In this document: piece by piece, positions 12,300 to 24,496 of the stretch
Numbering within the stretch: the first letter of the stretch is position 1
Layout of the letters: the number at the start of each line of letters is the position of its first letter
NCBI GenBank assembly: GCA_011634665.1
Contig: WAEK01000010.1
Span: 1,694,001 to 1,758,000, forward strand
Origin: Mortierella sp. BCC40632
Taxonomy: Eukaryota > Mortierellomycota > Mortierellomycetes > Mortierellales > Mortierellaceae
Direction: 5' to 3'
DNA: 64,000 bases
Program-made: the position numbers and the translations under genes
The notes under the pieces: model-generated
Told to the model about the DNA's origin: nothing
What the model saw: only the letters and a program-made list of their open reading frames with translations
Database searches by the model: none

Positions 12300-12530
12300 A
12301 TGCCTGCATCCCATCCAATGGCGAGTCGTGCCCCCCAGTTACAAGGCAATGTGAATCCAAAGATCGTCATCAGCACCGTTGTTTTTGCCGTCATCACCGT
12401 CATTGTTGTGGCGTCCAGTGGGGCCATTGGTCGATTCCGAGCAAGATGGGAGTGGCTCAGTAAGATGACAGTCGTGCGGGTAGAGAGAGGCGCTCGGGGC
12501 AGACTGTCCCAGCAGAACCGCAGACCCTGA
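12300..12530 (+). CDS. Possible small membrane protein (uncertain)
   Basis: A 76-codon frame with one strongly hydrophobic segment (about aa 21-41, PKIVISTVVFAVITVIVV) followed by basic residues (RFRARW), as in a single-pass membrane protein. A second in-frame ATG at 12318 has a better start context (CCAATGG). A TATA-like TTATATAC lies at 12271-12278, about 20-45 bases upstream. GTAAGA at about 12460 could be a splice donor, so the real 3' end may differ. I do not recognise the protein. It sits alone in about 10 kb of repeat-rich DNA and may be spurious. Confidence 0.25.
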   Translation: MPASHPMASRAPQLQGNVNPKIVISTVVFAVITVIVVASSGAIGRFRARWEWLSKMTVVRVERGARGRLSQQNRRP

Positions 12531-15500
12531 TGCCGATGAACAAGCAATGAAGCAGGTTGAGTCGGGAGGTTAAAACCCGAGACAACCTTGAGGGATCAAA
12601 GAGATACCTATGATGAAGTTGCATGGGCACAGTGACGACGAGCAGTAAACCGGAGATGGAAACAAGCAAGAAAATGACCTAATTGAGTCGGTGCTCAAAT
12701 CGTACCGACCAAACGACAAGCAATGGGTCCACAAAGCAGGTGGACTGTGCCCATAGCTCTGCAAAATACAATAACAACCGATTCATTCCTTCCCCCCTAT
12801 TCTCTTGGTCTATATCACAAGGAAGCATGCCCTGCCCTGAAAAGAGGCGTTAATGGGGGGAGAGAGGAAGCATTGAGGGACTGAGAGGGGCGCAGGGCAG
12901 GGCTGAGGGAAAGTTTTGAGCCCTTTTTAATAATAATAACAAGGCTAACCGAGCCTTTGGGTCGGCCGTTTTTTTTTTTTTTTTTTTTTTTTTTTCAGAT
13001 GCTCAGTTCACCTGAGCTAATCATTTTTATGGAGTAAGTATGGATATCCTCATGCAAAAGACTCTTTCCCTTTCAGTCCCTCCACAGAATTCCCTCCCTT
13101 TCGGACCTGCATTTGGGTCATTGCACCTCGACCGTTGCGCCACTGCGGTGATCTGTGTTCCTGCTCTGCAACAGCACAGCTCAGATTCCACTGCACTGGC
13201 CTGCATTCTCGACGTTCACTCGATGCAGACTACTGACATGGAAGTCTGGCAGGCCATTGCTACTCGTAGATTCCATCCTTTTCATCATCCACTCTCTCCA
13301 ACCACCCTTGGTTAACCACTTGAGCTCGGACATTTCAGCTATTACACCTTGACTAGATGAGTAGACTAATAGACAGAGAGGGAGAGAGGAACAGAGAGAG
13401 AGAGAGAGCATGCGCGAGTCTTCTAGACCTTGATTGGTTCCAAGTGGGTTGACTCGGGAAAACATGATAAGGATCAGGAAGACAGGAACCGCAACTTTAG
13501 CTTCCGCCAGGGCATCATGCTGAACAAGATGTTCCTTTCTGCAGTTCCTTTGCGCCTGCCAGTCGAGGGGAGATCTGGCCCGGGTTGCATTCGTCGTCAA
13601 TTTTTTTTTCCAAAAGGCCTGAGCGGACTGCCGAATGCCTCTGTTCGTTCCGTTCCCCAGCCCATATGATGGTGATACAGAGGCAAAATGGCCAAAGTTT
13701 AGACTCAACGTGGGATGAGAGCAGAGAGAAAACATGGCAAACCTCTTGCATTTGGGCTCACATGCATGACGACGTCGTTGTGCATTGCATAAGGTATTCC
13801 CGACAGTAAACAAACCTGTGCAGTGTCGGGTCTTGAAAATGACTTTCTGTCCCTTGCCTCCTCATTCCATCATCACTGCATCTGCATACATGATGGAAGA
13901 GTGCATGGGTTAGGGGTCCAAGCATCTGCTTCTTTGTTTACTGACTAACAGCCCCTCCTTTCATCCTTTCCAAATAGATCCCTATACCTTGTTTTTCCAG
14001 CCCTGTCACTATTTTTTTCATTTTTCTTCTCCTTTTTGAGCATCATCCGGGCGGAGATTTTAACCGACACACATCCTGGGTGACAAACCACATGCGCTCA
14101 GTCCTTGCATCTCCCAGAGATGAACAAAAAAGTACCGAAACGTGGATCTTTTTTTTCCATGCTCTCTTCATCATGCATGGCAAGGGGTGTGGGAGAGAGC
14201 ATGGGTATTGATCCGCGGAATTTGTCGCTCTTTTTTGTTCTTGCCATGTGTAAAAGGAACTTGAGAATGTTTGCTCTCCTGTGGTTGCTCCTGTTCCGAA
14301 AAACGTGGGTTCTATGCATAGCCTCTATTCCCAGGGAGGATCGGACCTTTTTATCTTTCTTTCTTCTTTTGTTTTTCTTCTCTGTCATTCCTTGTGGAAT
14401 AGACCCTTTCTTGTTCCGTAGTACGGATTACGCCACAGTTCAACGTCCATTTCACCACTGCTTGATTAGATTTGTTTACCCATTGTCTTGCCGTTTTGTT
14501 GTCCTTACCGACCGTCATTTCTCGGCCCCTACTTAAAAAACTTATTTTCACCCTATTCATATCCTTCACCTTTCTTCGCTTCCTCCCATTCTTCTTAAAT
14601 TATGTCCGCAGGCGTTCTTACTTTTCGGTAATTAAGATGAGACCCTGGTCAAGGCATTTGACATCATCCTTCCTTGAGAACGATCAAGAACGAGGATAGA
14701 TAGGGTGGAAGATGACCCTCAGCTGTTATCTGGCCCTTCTGGGTCTTAAAGTCAGATAGAGCGGACTTGATCGGCTCTAAAAGGAAGTTCCCAGGAATCC
14801 CATCTCTCTTTCTCTCTTTCTCTCTCTCCCCGCGGAAGCAAGTTGGTCCCCGGGTTCAAGGACCGGCGGTTAAACTTTTATTTCTTCTTCTTGGAAGAGA
14901 GATAAATTAAAGACTGGGAAGCAAAAGTGGGAGAAGAGAAAGAGGTTCGACCTGACTTCAAACTCAGAATGAGAAAGAGCTTTCCTTCCCTCCTCTCCTG
15001 CACAAGGTTCTAACGGACAATTTTTTCTTTCTTTCTTTGTTATTCTTTAGCAAACAGAAGATCCGATTCAAATGGCGACAAGGTTATATTAAACTTTGTT
15101 TTGAATGGCCGCCCAGGCACAACCGTCATCCTGCAGGAAACCTTATTCCTTGCTCATAGCCCGATTCGTCAACCAATAGCGAGTGCAGCCGGTGGGGTAT
15201 GGAAAGTGGGAGAGAGAGGAATACATGCAGAAAAAAAAAAAAAAAAAAAAAGATAAACAATCATGAGAGGAACGTCGGCCAAATTCCTATTGCATATTCA
15301 AGATTTTTGTCATCGCTTTTTTTTTTTTTTTTTTTCAACTCCAATCATCCTAGGGTTCCATCTATTCTCTAGGCCTGGGTTTCGCGAAAATACCTCATAC
15401 CCTTGGCCAGCAATGCCATCCGTTGGCCCATGGTTCTCCACCTCTCTTCCTTCAGGACGAATAATCCATTGGGGAGAGGATGCAACCTCAAAGGATATGA

Positions 15501-16552
15501 TGATGATGACGATGATGATGACAATGGTTACCCTCTCACCCATGGGATGATAGCTAAAGAGGGGGGGTACAAATAAATCTCAGACACAATTATGAAATGG
15601 ACGATAGATCTAACTCAACCAGCTTCTGGTTGGTGGGAAAGAGAAAGGAGAGAGAGAGAAAATGAAGAAAGTAGCGAGGACTGACGATGTCATGTATCCG
15701 GTGCAAAGTACCAGCCCCAGCTGTGCCTCTCCCTTCGCTTCCCCCTTTTCCATCGATGCCTCCTATCCCCTTGACGGGACCAACGTCATGGATGACATCG
15801 ATAGCGGACGTTTCCCTCCACTCAGAGTAGGATGCGGGGATAAATGAGACGTAAGAGGGAATCCAGACACCGAATCCCAGAAGAGATAATCCCCCTGTTC
15901 GTGGGAATCCGCTGCAGAGTGGACCCTTGCCCCTCCCCCGAAGGGTTGTTTGTTCGAAGGTACCTTTTCCTGTATTGAAATGACGTTTCAGAGGGACCCG
16001 TGGTCATGATTTCATTCGTTCGCCTGTCGGACTCAAACCACAGAGGGACCTCTCCCTCGTGAGGAGAGAGATGAGAGGAGGAAAAGGGAGCGAGGCAGTG
16101 AACGGTGAGTGGAAGAGCTTGAATTAAGGAGAGGAGAGGTAGGGGAGGAGGGGGGGGGGGTTTGGAGAAGAAAAAGGAGAGAGAAGAGGGAGAGAGAGAG
16201 GACGGGTGTTCAATGACCAACATCGCCTTGGTTACATCATTTCATGGAAAGGGGGGTATTCAGCCAATCATCATCTCGCATTGTCGTATGTGGTTGACGA
16301 CCCGTCTGTGCTGAGTACCTTTTACTTTCTTGCATTGACCTCATAGCACAGCACTTTCTCTCTTTGTTAAAAGCCAGTGAGGGAGCTCTGGGTAATTGCT
16401 GTGGTCGTTAAACCGAATTGCGGGACGAGATGATACAGAGCATCCAATTGGGAGGAGTAAAGCAAAGACAAGGTTATAGTTATCCGTGTAGGGTACGCGT
16501 TCTGTAGAACGACAGTTGATTTGGGTCTCTTGTTTCTAGTCATATTATTCTA
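12531..16552. other. Gene-free stretch
   Basis: No supported gene. The stretch contains T25 near 12970-12995, CT- and GA-rich patches, an A21 run near 15231-15251, a (GAT)n-like run at about 15496-15520 and a purine-rich run at 16100-16200. The minus-strand frame at 13181-13813 has no recognisable domain and reads through a simple repeat. The last few hundred bases are probably the 3' flank of the transporter gene. Confidence 0.45.
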
Positions 16553-18815
16553 TCATTTGCTCTCTATTTCCTTCTTGTCAAGGATTCCATAGACATCCAG
16601 ACACCGCAGTCGTATCGCCAGGATAAAGCCGAGGAATCCACAGCCAGAGAAAAAGAGCTCGACATAGGTGTACACTGCTGGATCAATTGTCATCAGTCGG
16701 GCAACAATGAGTGGGAACACTGTGAATGCCAAGTTCATGGATGATGTGAAGAGGCCGCTATTTTTTCAAAAAATGGAAAGAATAAGTAGATAGAGATAAA
16801 AAAAGATAGAGAATAGGAGATATGAGTATTAAGATCATTTGAAAGAGTGGCCTTGATCCATTCAATAGCTAAAACAAAACATACTATGCAGTAGCAATCT
16901 GGTGGCTCTCTACTATGGCCGGGATAGCACTGTTAAAGATAGCACCAATTGCAGAGGCAATTCCTAAAGCCAACAGTGCCGGGACAGGGCTGTAAAGGTT
17001 CAACAATCCAAGAGCTGCATGAGATCCTCCTATGATGAGTCCGCACAACATGAACAGCCACGACTTTTGCCCATAGTGGTCAACAAAGTAACCCACAGGA
17101 AGGACAAGCACTGCTGAGAGTAGGTCGGGTACAGTCATGATCTGAGCAGCTATAAGATTGATAGGGGACACCAATGCGGTTAGCATATTAATGCCATCAT
17201 TCAAATATGTCATGGCGGTAGTCCCTCCCTCCTCTAAATTGTTGTGAATCGCAGACTTGCCTTTTTGAGGGTCATTGTGATACCACCTCATTTGAAGGAA
17301 ACCTGCATGAATGCTGTTAAAGGGTACTTGGACTCCAATCAATAGGAATGTCATGGCAAAGAGAACCCAGAACGATTGGGTGTAGTCTAGAACCATGGCA
17401 AAGAGATCGCCGCAGTGTTTCGAAATGGTCCCCTCCGTTTCTCTCAATGCCCCTACTCCTGTAAATCTGTCCGCATTATCTCCGATGATCGCTTGATCAC
17501 CGAGCCGATGTGACTCCTGTTCGTGCACGAGTCCTGAGTCGGAATCCCAACCATCCACTTCATCGTCGTCGTCGTTGTCGTCGTTCATTCTACTGTTTCT
17601 GTCTCTAGATGTAGTCTGGCGTACTCTTGGGCCGCTTTCTTGTGGTAATAGGATCTTGGAGGCGTCATGCATGACCTGAAGGTCGATGACTTCGTCATTT
17701 GCAAATGACTTCCTGCTGAGACGCTCTCCTGTGTGAGGATCGTACGCTACTGCACCCATTGCTAGATTGCTCCCGCCTAGGGCACTACGACCTCTAGAAT
17801 AATCCACTGTGTCGACAGAAGCACGAACATCGCTATGGTGGATTGGTAGACGTGAGAATCCAGATTCGACCATTGATCCAAAACGCATGTCCATCCAGAC
17901 GAGTAAGCAGGCAGTCATGAAAGAGAGGACACAGGAGACAAAGCCTCCCCAGAATGCGACAGGAACGTTGGATTTTGCCCAGATGTAGGGTGTCACGATG
18001 TCGTTTAGCACACTTCCTAGACGAGCAATGCTACATGACAAGAAGTGCAGGCAAATATGAGTAATAGATAACAACAATAGTAACAAAAAATCATAAATGA
18101 ACAAGATGAACAAATGAACGCGAGACACAAAGCGAGAGAGGATATTGCCACCGCCACCATCACCGGTCTCAGAGCTCACGTACCACAGGTTGACACCCAG
18201 AGCCATGGCCAACTCCTTTCCACGAAAGTATTTGACCGTGATCGCTGACTGAGCGACTGCCAAACTTTCACCTGCACCAAACAAGACTCGTCCCAGGATC
18301 ATGGCAGGCACGTTCTTTCTCTCGACGCCAACACAGACTACGAGATGACCCAGAGCAACGGTGGCCGAGAGTGAGATCAATAGTCGACGATGACCAAACT
18401 TGTCTGAAGCCAGTCCACCCAACCAAGGGAGAACAATATTGGGTAGAGAATAGGCTGTATAGAGGATGTTGATGAAATAGGCATAGGCGTCATCCGACAT
18501 TTCCATGTAGTCTTGAAGAGGTTGATTAAGTGAAGCTGGATTGTCAAAAGCATAATAGTTTCCGAAGAGGACTAGACATGTTGCCGCAAGCATGGCCCAA
18601 CGAATCCGTCCACTGCCTTCATTGCCGATGGAACCGATGAATGGAACATTGTCATCTCTTGGGGTATCGACCACGAGATCGTGGTTAGCAAGAGATGAGG
18701 CAGCGTTGGCGACATTGAGTTCGAGAGAAGCAGTGGTAGCGGTTAATGTGGAGGATTCGGAAGACATCCTTGGACCAAGAGGTGGCCGAGGATCATGATG
18801 TGTCTTGCTTCTCAT
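16553..18815 (-). CDS. MFS transporter, MFSD1-like
   Basis: Spliced gene with exons at 18815-18184, 18030-16885 and 16757-16553, giving 660 aa. The introns (154 and 127 bp) start GTACGT and GTATGT and end TAG. The joins restore NLCIARLGSVLND and ATAYGLFTSSMN, which are typical of MFSD1-type proteins. The protein has about twelve hydrophobic helices in two bundles, with the MFS loop 'GLASDKFGHRR' after the second helix. A long hydrophilic central loop (about aa 280-440) contains a run of acidic residues (DDDDEVDGWDSDSG). MFSD1 relatives export dipeptides from lysosomes; a vacuolar membrane role here is inference. The start could be the first Met or the Met 16 residues later (MSSES). The gene is 720 bp downstream of the WNK gene on the same strand. 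Substrate cannot be told from sequence. Confidence 0.85.
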
Positions 18816-19219
18816 GAAACCCGAGGCACTGAGAGTGGATGAAGAAAGAGGGGAGAGGGAGCGGAGGAATGATATTTACAATCGGCAAGATGATGCAACC
18901 AGAGATGCATGGGCTAGTCCTACTGAGGATTAAAAGAGTGAATGGGGCACTGCTGCAGGGAGAGAGAGATGAGAAAAGGAGGGGTGGAAAGGAAAGGAAA
19001 GGGAGTGGGCTGTGGCTATTTTTGGACTTTCAGCTCTTCCCCTCCTTCCTACTTTCAAGAGAACTGAGGCACTGCCGAAGAAGAGGAGAATAGTTCTGTA
19101 TTGAAGGATGCCATTTTTTTTCTTTTTCTTTTTTCTTTTCTTTTACGTGCTTTCTTTGTAAGGGAGATTATAGTTTCTAATGGCCCGCTGTTGGGCTGAG
19201 TGAGTGCGTCAATAAGGAA

Positions 19220-19220
<1 letters not shown>

Positions 19221-19254
<34 letters not shown>
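19221..19254. repeat. A34 homopolymer
   Basis: An uninterrupted run of 34 A on the plus strand between the WNK 3' end and the MFS promoter. Its exact length should be treated as uncertain because such runs are error-prone in sequencing. Confidence 0.9.
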
Positions 19255-19255
<1 letters not shown>

Positions 19256-19453
19256 AAGGTGGACTAGGCAATGGATACCTCGAATGGGGATTGTCCTCGA
19301 AAGGTCTTGATAATTGAAAAAATGAGGTTCCCAAGACCCTTTCCAAGTTAGATTTTACCCTCACTCAAGTATATTAGTCGCGTGCAGTGTAGATACAAGG
19401 GGGTTAATAGAGTCGATATAAGGAAGAGGGGAGCGGAGGGTAAGAAATAGTAA

Positions 19454-19454
<1 letters not shown>

Positions 19455-19514
<60 letters not shown>
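19455..19514. repeat. A60 homopolymer (T60 in WNK sense)
   Basis: A run of about 60 A on the plus strand, the longest homopolymer in the window. In the sense of the WNK gene it is a T60 tract starting 21 bases after the stop codon, so it lies in or next to the 3' UTR. Confidence 0.9.
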
Positions 19515-19515
<1 letters not shown>

Positions 19516-19535
19516 CAACCACTGTCATTTCCTGG

Positions 19536-22180
19536 TTAGCACTCGTCTGTGCTACTAGAAGATCGCGTCAGTGGAGTTGTCCTCTTGACATTCTTGCGAG
19601 AAAGACGGTTACGAAGTGCTCTTGACGCAAAGACAGTCAAGTCGAAGCCCGCCCAGTCTGAATCCTGCAGATCTCTTAAGTCTCCAACAGTCATAATGTC
19701 CTGGTTCTTCAATTTGGTGATCCATTCATTGGCCTTGTCTGGTCCACGGTGGTAGGCCAGGGCAGTGTCTTGAACAAATTCCTCAATAGGCGCATCGGAT
19801 GCATATTCTAAACGAAGAATGATCACCAACAGTAGGATAAAGCATGTGATGAGAACGAGAACTACGTTGATGAAGCAAGAGACAAAGGACAAAGACAGGA
19901 AAGAAAAAAAGAAAAAGAACCGGGGCTTTACCTTTGAATTGGGCTTCGTCTTCCGTGGAATAGTCTGGATTCGAGTTCCTACGCGTCAGGCCGGTGCCTA
20001 CCGCATATTGAGATTGGGGACTAGAAATTTCGAGCGAAAAAGGTGGAACACTCCCATGGCCCAAGGTGTTGTGGATCATAGGCGAAGAAGGAGGAAACAG
20101 GCCAGCGATTTCCTTCTTCTCGTTGACTCCAGCAAGCTCTCGCAGAATCCTGTTAATGTCGTGGGTGATGACGCGTTGGTATCGTTGGGGCAGCACCTGT
20201 TCCTCAATCTACCAAAGCCACGGAATGTAAAAGGTCAGTACTAGCAGTTGAGAAGGGAGTGGAGGAAACTCCACTAGGTAGTTTGTTTGGACTGCATTCG
20301 TCACGAATCGCCTTACCATCTCATTTACGACTTCCTCAGCCGTGTCTGTATCGGCATTGAATTCGAATTTGACAGACAGCTTATCCATGCCCTTGAACAC
20401 GACTTGCAAAGTAAGATAGTTCTTTGCCTCGTTTGTCGTCAAGAGGACTACCTCTGGCTCGACGCCCAGGAATGGATCCTCGATGGCTTGTTGCGCAGTA
20501 TACCTAGGATAATAAGAGTGTATCAGTCAGATGTTGGTGAGCAAAGAACGAGTGTCTAGAGATAACGTCTATCCGGTGGACTACTGGACTATGGGTACCA
20601 AAGAGAGAGAGAGAGAGAAAGAAAGAGAAAAACAAAGAGAAAGAAGAGTACAATGTACCTTTCGTGTTCAGGGGCAATGCAGTGGTTGATGAGACTAAGA
20701 ACCTCCGGATCAGTGACACGGGCCAGACAATCCGGTTTGAGTCCCTATGACGATGAAAAGTAAAGTAAAAAAGTGCCGCAGCGATGCCTTAGTTCTCCAA
20801 TTTTAGTGTGGTAGAGCGAAGAGACATTTTTAGACTGAGAACTGTCCTCCTCTTACCTGAGTGACCTTCTTATAGATCTGGGCTGCGTTTTTACATTCGT
20901 TGTAGGGGTATTCGCCCGTCACCATCTCCAGCAGACACATCCCAAAAGCATAGATATCGACTTTCTCGTTGTATCCCTTCTCCTCGTACATCTCGGGTGC
21001 CATAAATTCAGGCGTGCCTAAACAATATAAGCGGGTTAGGATATGGAACAGACTTCTAGGACGGCGAGCAGCAGTAAAGAGGATACATCGTTCTTTGCAG
21101 GCGAACAACTGCAAGAAAGACAAATTATAAAACAAGAACAAGAACCTACCAATGACGGTGTACTTTTTGCCAATCTTCATCTTTGCGGTTCCCATGTCAC
21201 CGATTTTGACCTCTCCATGGGCACCATTGATAAAAATATTGTCGCACTTGATGTCGCGATGAATGATTGGAGGGTCGTATGAGTGAAGGTAAATAAGTCC
21301 CTTCAGGATTTGTCTGCACCACCGCTTGACGACCTTGAGATTAGGCGACTGGAGCTTGCGGATATACCTATCGGTTGAATGAGCGCACGGGACATAGCCG
21401 AACGAACAAAGATTAGAGACATTCTCGGAGGAGAAGCAGGAAGGCCGCAGCATCGCTAACGTAACGACGGTTGCGATTGGCGCACGATTCTTTTGCTCTC
21501 AGTCATGAGCAGTGCTTACTCTCTCAGCGTTCCCGACGTCATGAGCTCGGTGATGAAAATGAACTCTGTGTTGCTATACCAACAATCGTGGAAGTTGATG
21601 ATGTTTGGGTGGCGGACCCGCTTCAGGATCTCAACCTCCTGCGAAAGTTCGGCATATTCCTGCTTGGTAGTTTGAAAGCAGTTCCATGCAACTTCATATC
21701 CTTCTTCACGATCAATGCCCTTGTACACGATCTTGTACGCGCCCTTTCCTAAAACCGAATTCAGCTATAGGGCGAGAGAATAGGTATAGCCCAGTGAAGC
21801 AAAATAGGTGTGACAGAAGGATTTTTTTTTTTTTTTTTTTTTTTTTGGGTGGCAGTAAACAAGTGTGAGAGAAAGAAGACGAAAAAATAATAATCAATAG
21901 GCTGCTCTTCTTTGTTCTGTGAGGCATTTTTTCATCGTTCTCTTCATAGGGGCAGCAGGAGACAGAGCCTCAAGGACACAGCGGATGCAGCATGTTGTCA
22001 GCTTTTCTCAACTCCTGAACTCTTTCTCTCTCGCTTGCTCAATCTCTCAATCTCAATCTCAATCCCTTTTTTACACCCTTGCTCGATTCTCCGGGGTCGA
22101 AGATAAGACAAAAAGTCGCACTGGGTAGTCTCAGATGGGATGGTAGAAGGGCTGTGTCCGTTGACGCGTTGCCAAAGGAA

Positions 22181-22212
<32 letters not shown>

Positions 22213-22556
22213 GAAGAGGCCCCATAAAGTAAAGGCCTGTTGCTGCCGCAGTGTGGGAAAAGCCGAGTCTTGAAACGCGCCCAATGTCCGGATGGGCGCA
22301 AGCTGGGGTACGGGCAACCGTTGAGAGCAGCCTCCTGCTTCCTGGAGTCTGTTGTGTGTATTGTTACCTTTGCATATCGTCCGTTGGGGCTGACCTCGAC
22401 GACTTTTTCAGGATCATGTTTCGAATGATCAATGTACTCTGCTAAAGATGGATATTGTCCCAGACACAAAGAAGAGACACACAGAGAGAGAGAAAAGGAA
22501 ATGAGCATAGGGTCTATCATGGAGGATACATGGAAAATGACCATTGAACATGAACC

Positions 22557-22591
<35 letters not shown>

Positions 22592-22720
22592 TCGGGGTGT
22601 TGGGTATGTGCTATGAGAAGTGGTCGAAATCACCCACATACCAAAAGAGTCCTCGTGTAGATGGTCGGAGCCTTCTGAACCACCGGGGTACAATCGCACA
22701 GACATGATTGGATCGGGCAT
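19536..22720 (-). CDS. WNK-family Ser/Thr protein kinase
   Basis: Nine exons: 22720-22642, 22441-22368, 21764-21520, 21367-21150, 21017-20857, 20744-20659, 20503-20317, 20208-19932 and 19807-19536 (532 aa). The usual subdomain II lysine is missing: VAWN, with Asn79 in its place. Instead Lys62 sits in the glycine-rich loop (GKGAYK), which is the defining WNK arrangement. The kinase domain (about aa 50-285) has HRDIKCDN, a DMG in place of DFG, then GTPEFMAPE and a 'GEYPYNEC' segment. An OSR1_C/PF2-like domain follows (about aa 300-360, [17 protein letters not shown]). The tail has a SAM-like segment (about aa 465-508). WNKs sense chloride and osmotic stress and phosphorylate SPAK/OSR1 kinases in animals; the role in this fungus is inference. 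The gene is divergent from the PP2A scaffold gene. The first two exons are the least certain. Confidence 0.88.
22558..22590. repeat. T33 homopolymer in WNK intron 1
   Basis: A run of about 33 T on the plus strand within the first intron of the WNK gene (22442-22641); it is poly-A in gene sense. It does not sit at the splice sites. Confidence 0.85.
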
Positions 22721-23838
22721 CGGAATGAACAGGAGTATTACTAGGACTGGAAAGGGTGGATTGTCGGGCTGATCGCAAGTCTGGTTGATAAAGTGTAGAG
22801 GGCCAAAGAGAACAGAGAGTCGGGAATGGCGGGCGGATGATTTGGGTGTGAGAGAGGGACGGAAGGCAGTTCGTTCACTTTGGATTGAGGACGGCGTCGG
22901 CTTGGATCTTGGAGGGGGCGGAAACTGAAGACGTGCAGGTGCAGGCGAGGAGAGAACACATCGAGAATGGCCGCAGGATGTCGTTAGCGTTGTTCTGAAT
23001 CAAGAAAAGGGAAAAGAAGAGGAGGAAGAGGGAGAGGCGGAGAGAGAGAAAGAGAGACGAGAGAGAGAGAGGAAGAGGAAGAGAGAAAGAGCAGAGCAGA
23101 GAAGGAAAGGGACAAAGGGAACCGGTCCTTGATTGTGTTGAAAAAAAAAAAAAAAAAAAGGTCGTACGCCCAAACGGAGGTACACACCCAGCAAAAGCGT
23201 CGGCGGGCGAATTCTCTCTCTCTCGACCTCTCTCACACACACGCTTCACCCAGCCAAAAAAAGCTTCAATGACGTAGCTGAACTAGAGAAGTGGAGCGCG
23301 TTGCGGGACGCGCCCTCTGGGAAGAAGTAGTCTGGCATGATCCAGAAAAGCTTTTTTGAGGGGAAGGAAGCGCTAAAGAGGAAGAGGAAGAGGAAAAAGA
23401 GTCTTGTCTCTCACGGTCCATGCTGTTACTCAATTGCGACGGTCGTGTGCCTGGTCTCTGTTTGAGAGAAAGAGAGAAAGAGGAGTGAGAGAGGAGACCA
23501 AAGCCACGTCACAGTAGTTTTTTTCCGATGGCGGACTGCATCTTGGGTCCCCTCTCGCCCCGTCTTGATGTAGTGTTGCTCCATGCCATCGTAATACCAA
23601 ATCGCCTTTCCTTTCTGCCCTTGCTCCTTCGACCTCCGCCCCTTTCACCTCGTCTCCACCCCTGCATCGCCTCGACTACCCCTCCCATCCTCCAACTGTA
23701 CCTGGCCCAGACGACGACAGCGACAACGACGACATCGACATTGACATCGACCCACGCGACCAGCGCTGCTCATCATCCTCGACCTACATTTCGCTCTCCC
23801 CGCACCGGTCGCCTTCTTGCCCACACACGTCTCTCGCA
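22721..23838. promoter_or_regulatory. Shared upstream region of WNK and PP2A-A genes
   Basis: About 1.1 kb between two divergent start codons. It contains purine-rich DNA (about 22985-23130), T/A homopolymers and, just before the PP2A gene, a C/T-rich leader (23560-23838) with many CGAC/GACGAC words. No frame here is supported as coding. Both 5' leaders and promoters must lie here. Confidence 0.6.
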
Positions 23839-24461
23839 ATGAATCCCGAAAGCGACGAACTCTACCCTATTGCCATCCTCATTGATGAGCTACGACACGA
23901 CGATGTTAGCCTTCGCCTCAACGCAATCAAGCGGCTCAACACTATTGCCCTCGCCCTCGGACCACAGCGCACGCGCGATGAGCTGATTCCTTTCCTTGAT
24001 GGTAACAATCATCTTGCTCCTTAAAAAAAAAAAAAAAAAAGTTTTTTTTATCTTGTACCCTGTTCTAGGTCGACATCAAACAACAGGTCTGGACAGATGC
24101 TCGAGAATCCATGAATCAATCATCTTAACATGCACATGTCATTCATGTCTACTAGAATCGATCGATGATGAGGATGAGGTCTTGTTGGCTTTGGCTGGTG
24201 AGCTTGGAGACTTTGTCGAGTATATTGGCGGTGCTCAGTTCGCGCACATCCTTTTGCAGCCCTTGGAGAACCTTGCTGCTGTTGAGGAAACGGTGGTTCG
24301 CGACAAGGTATATTTATAAGTTGAGAGAGGTGCTAGGGGTTAACATGGAGCCTGTGCATCACAGCTTCTTTGGCCTGACCAAGTATCACTGACCTGACTT
24401 TTTTTTTTTTTTTTTTTTTTTTGTTGCTGTTGTATGTGTTCCATTCTCGACACTGCTCGTC

Positions 24462-24496
<35 letters not shown>

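Larger units (their letters stand above)
18816..19535. other. Intergenic between WNK and MFS genes
   Basis: Holds the promoter of the MFS gene and the 3' region of the WNK gene, both on the minus strand. Two very long A-runs (T-runs in gene sense) dominate and are listed separately. No gene is seen. Confidence 0.6.

Noticed and set aside
11717..12547. 276-codon frame (-)
   Set aside because: Mostly Ser/Phe/Leu from CT-rich DNA; no domain, and no conserved-looking segment.
13181..13813. 210-codon frame (-)
   Set aside because: Mixed composition but no domain, and it runs through a simple GA repeat.
14820..14880. GGTTCAAGGACC resembling a tRNA B box
   Set aside because: It is part of a small palindrome; no A box or acceptor stem upstream.
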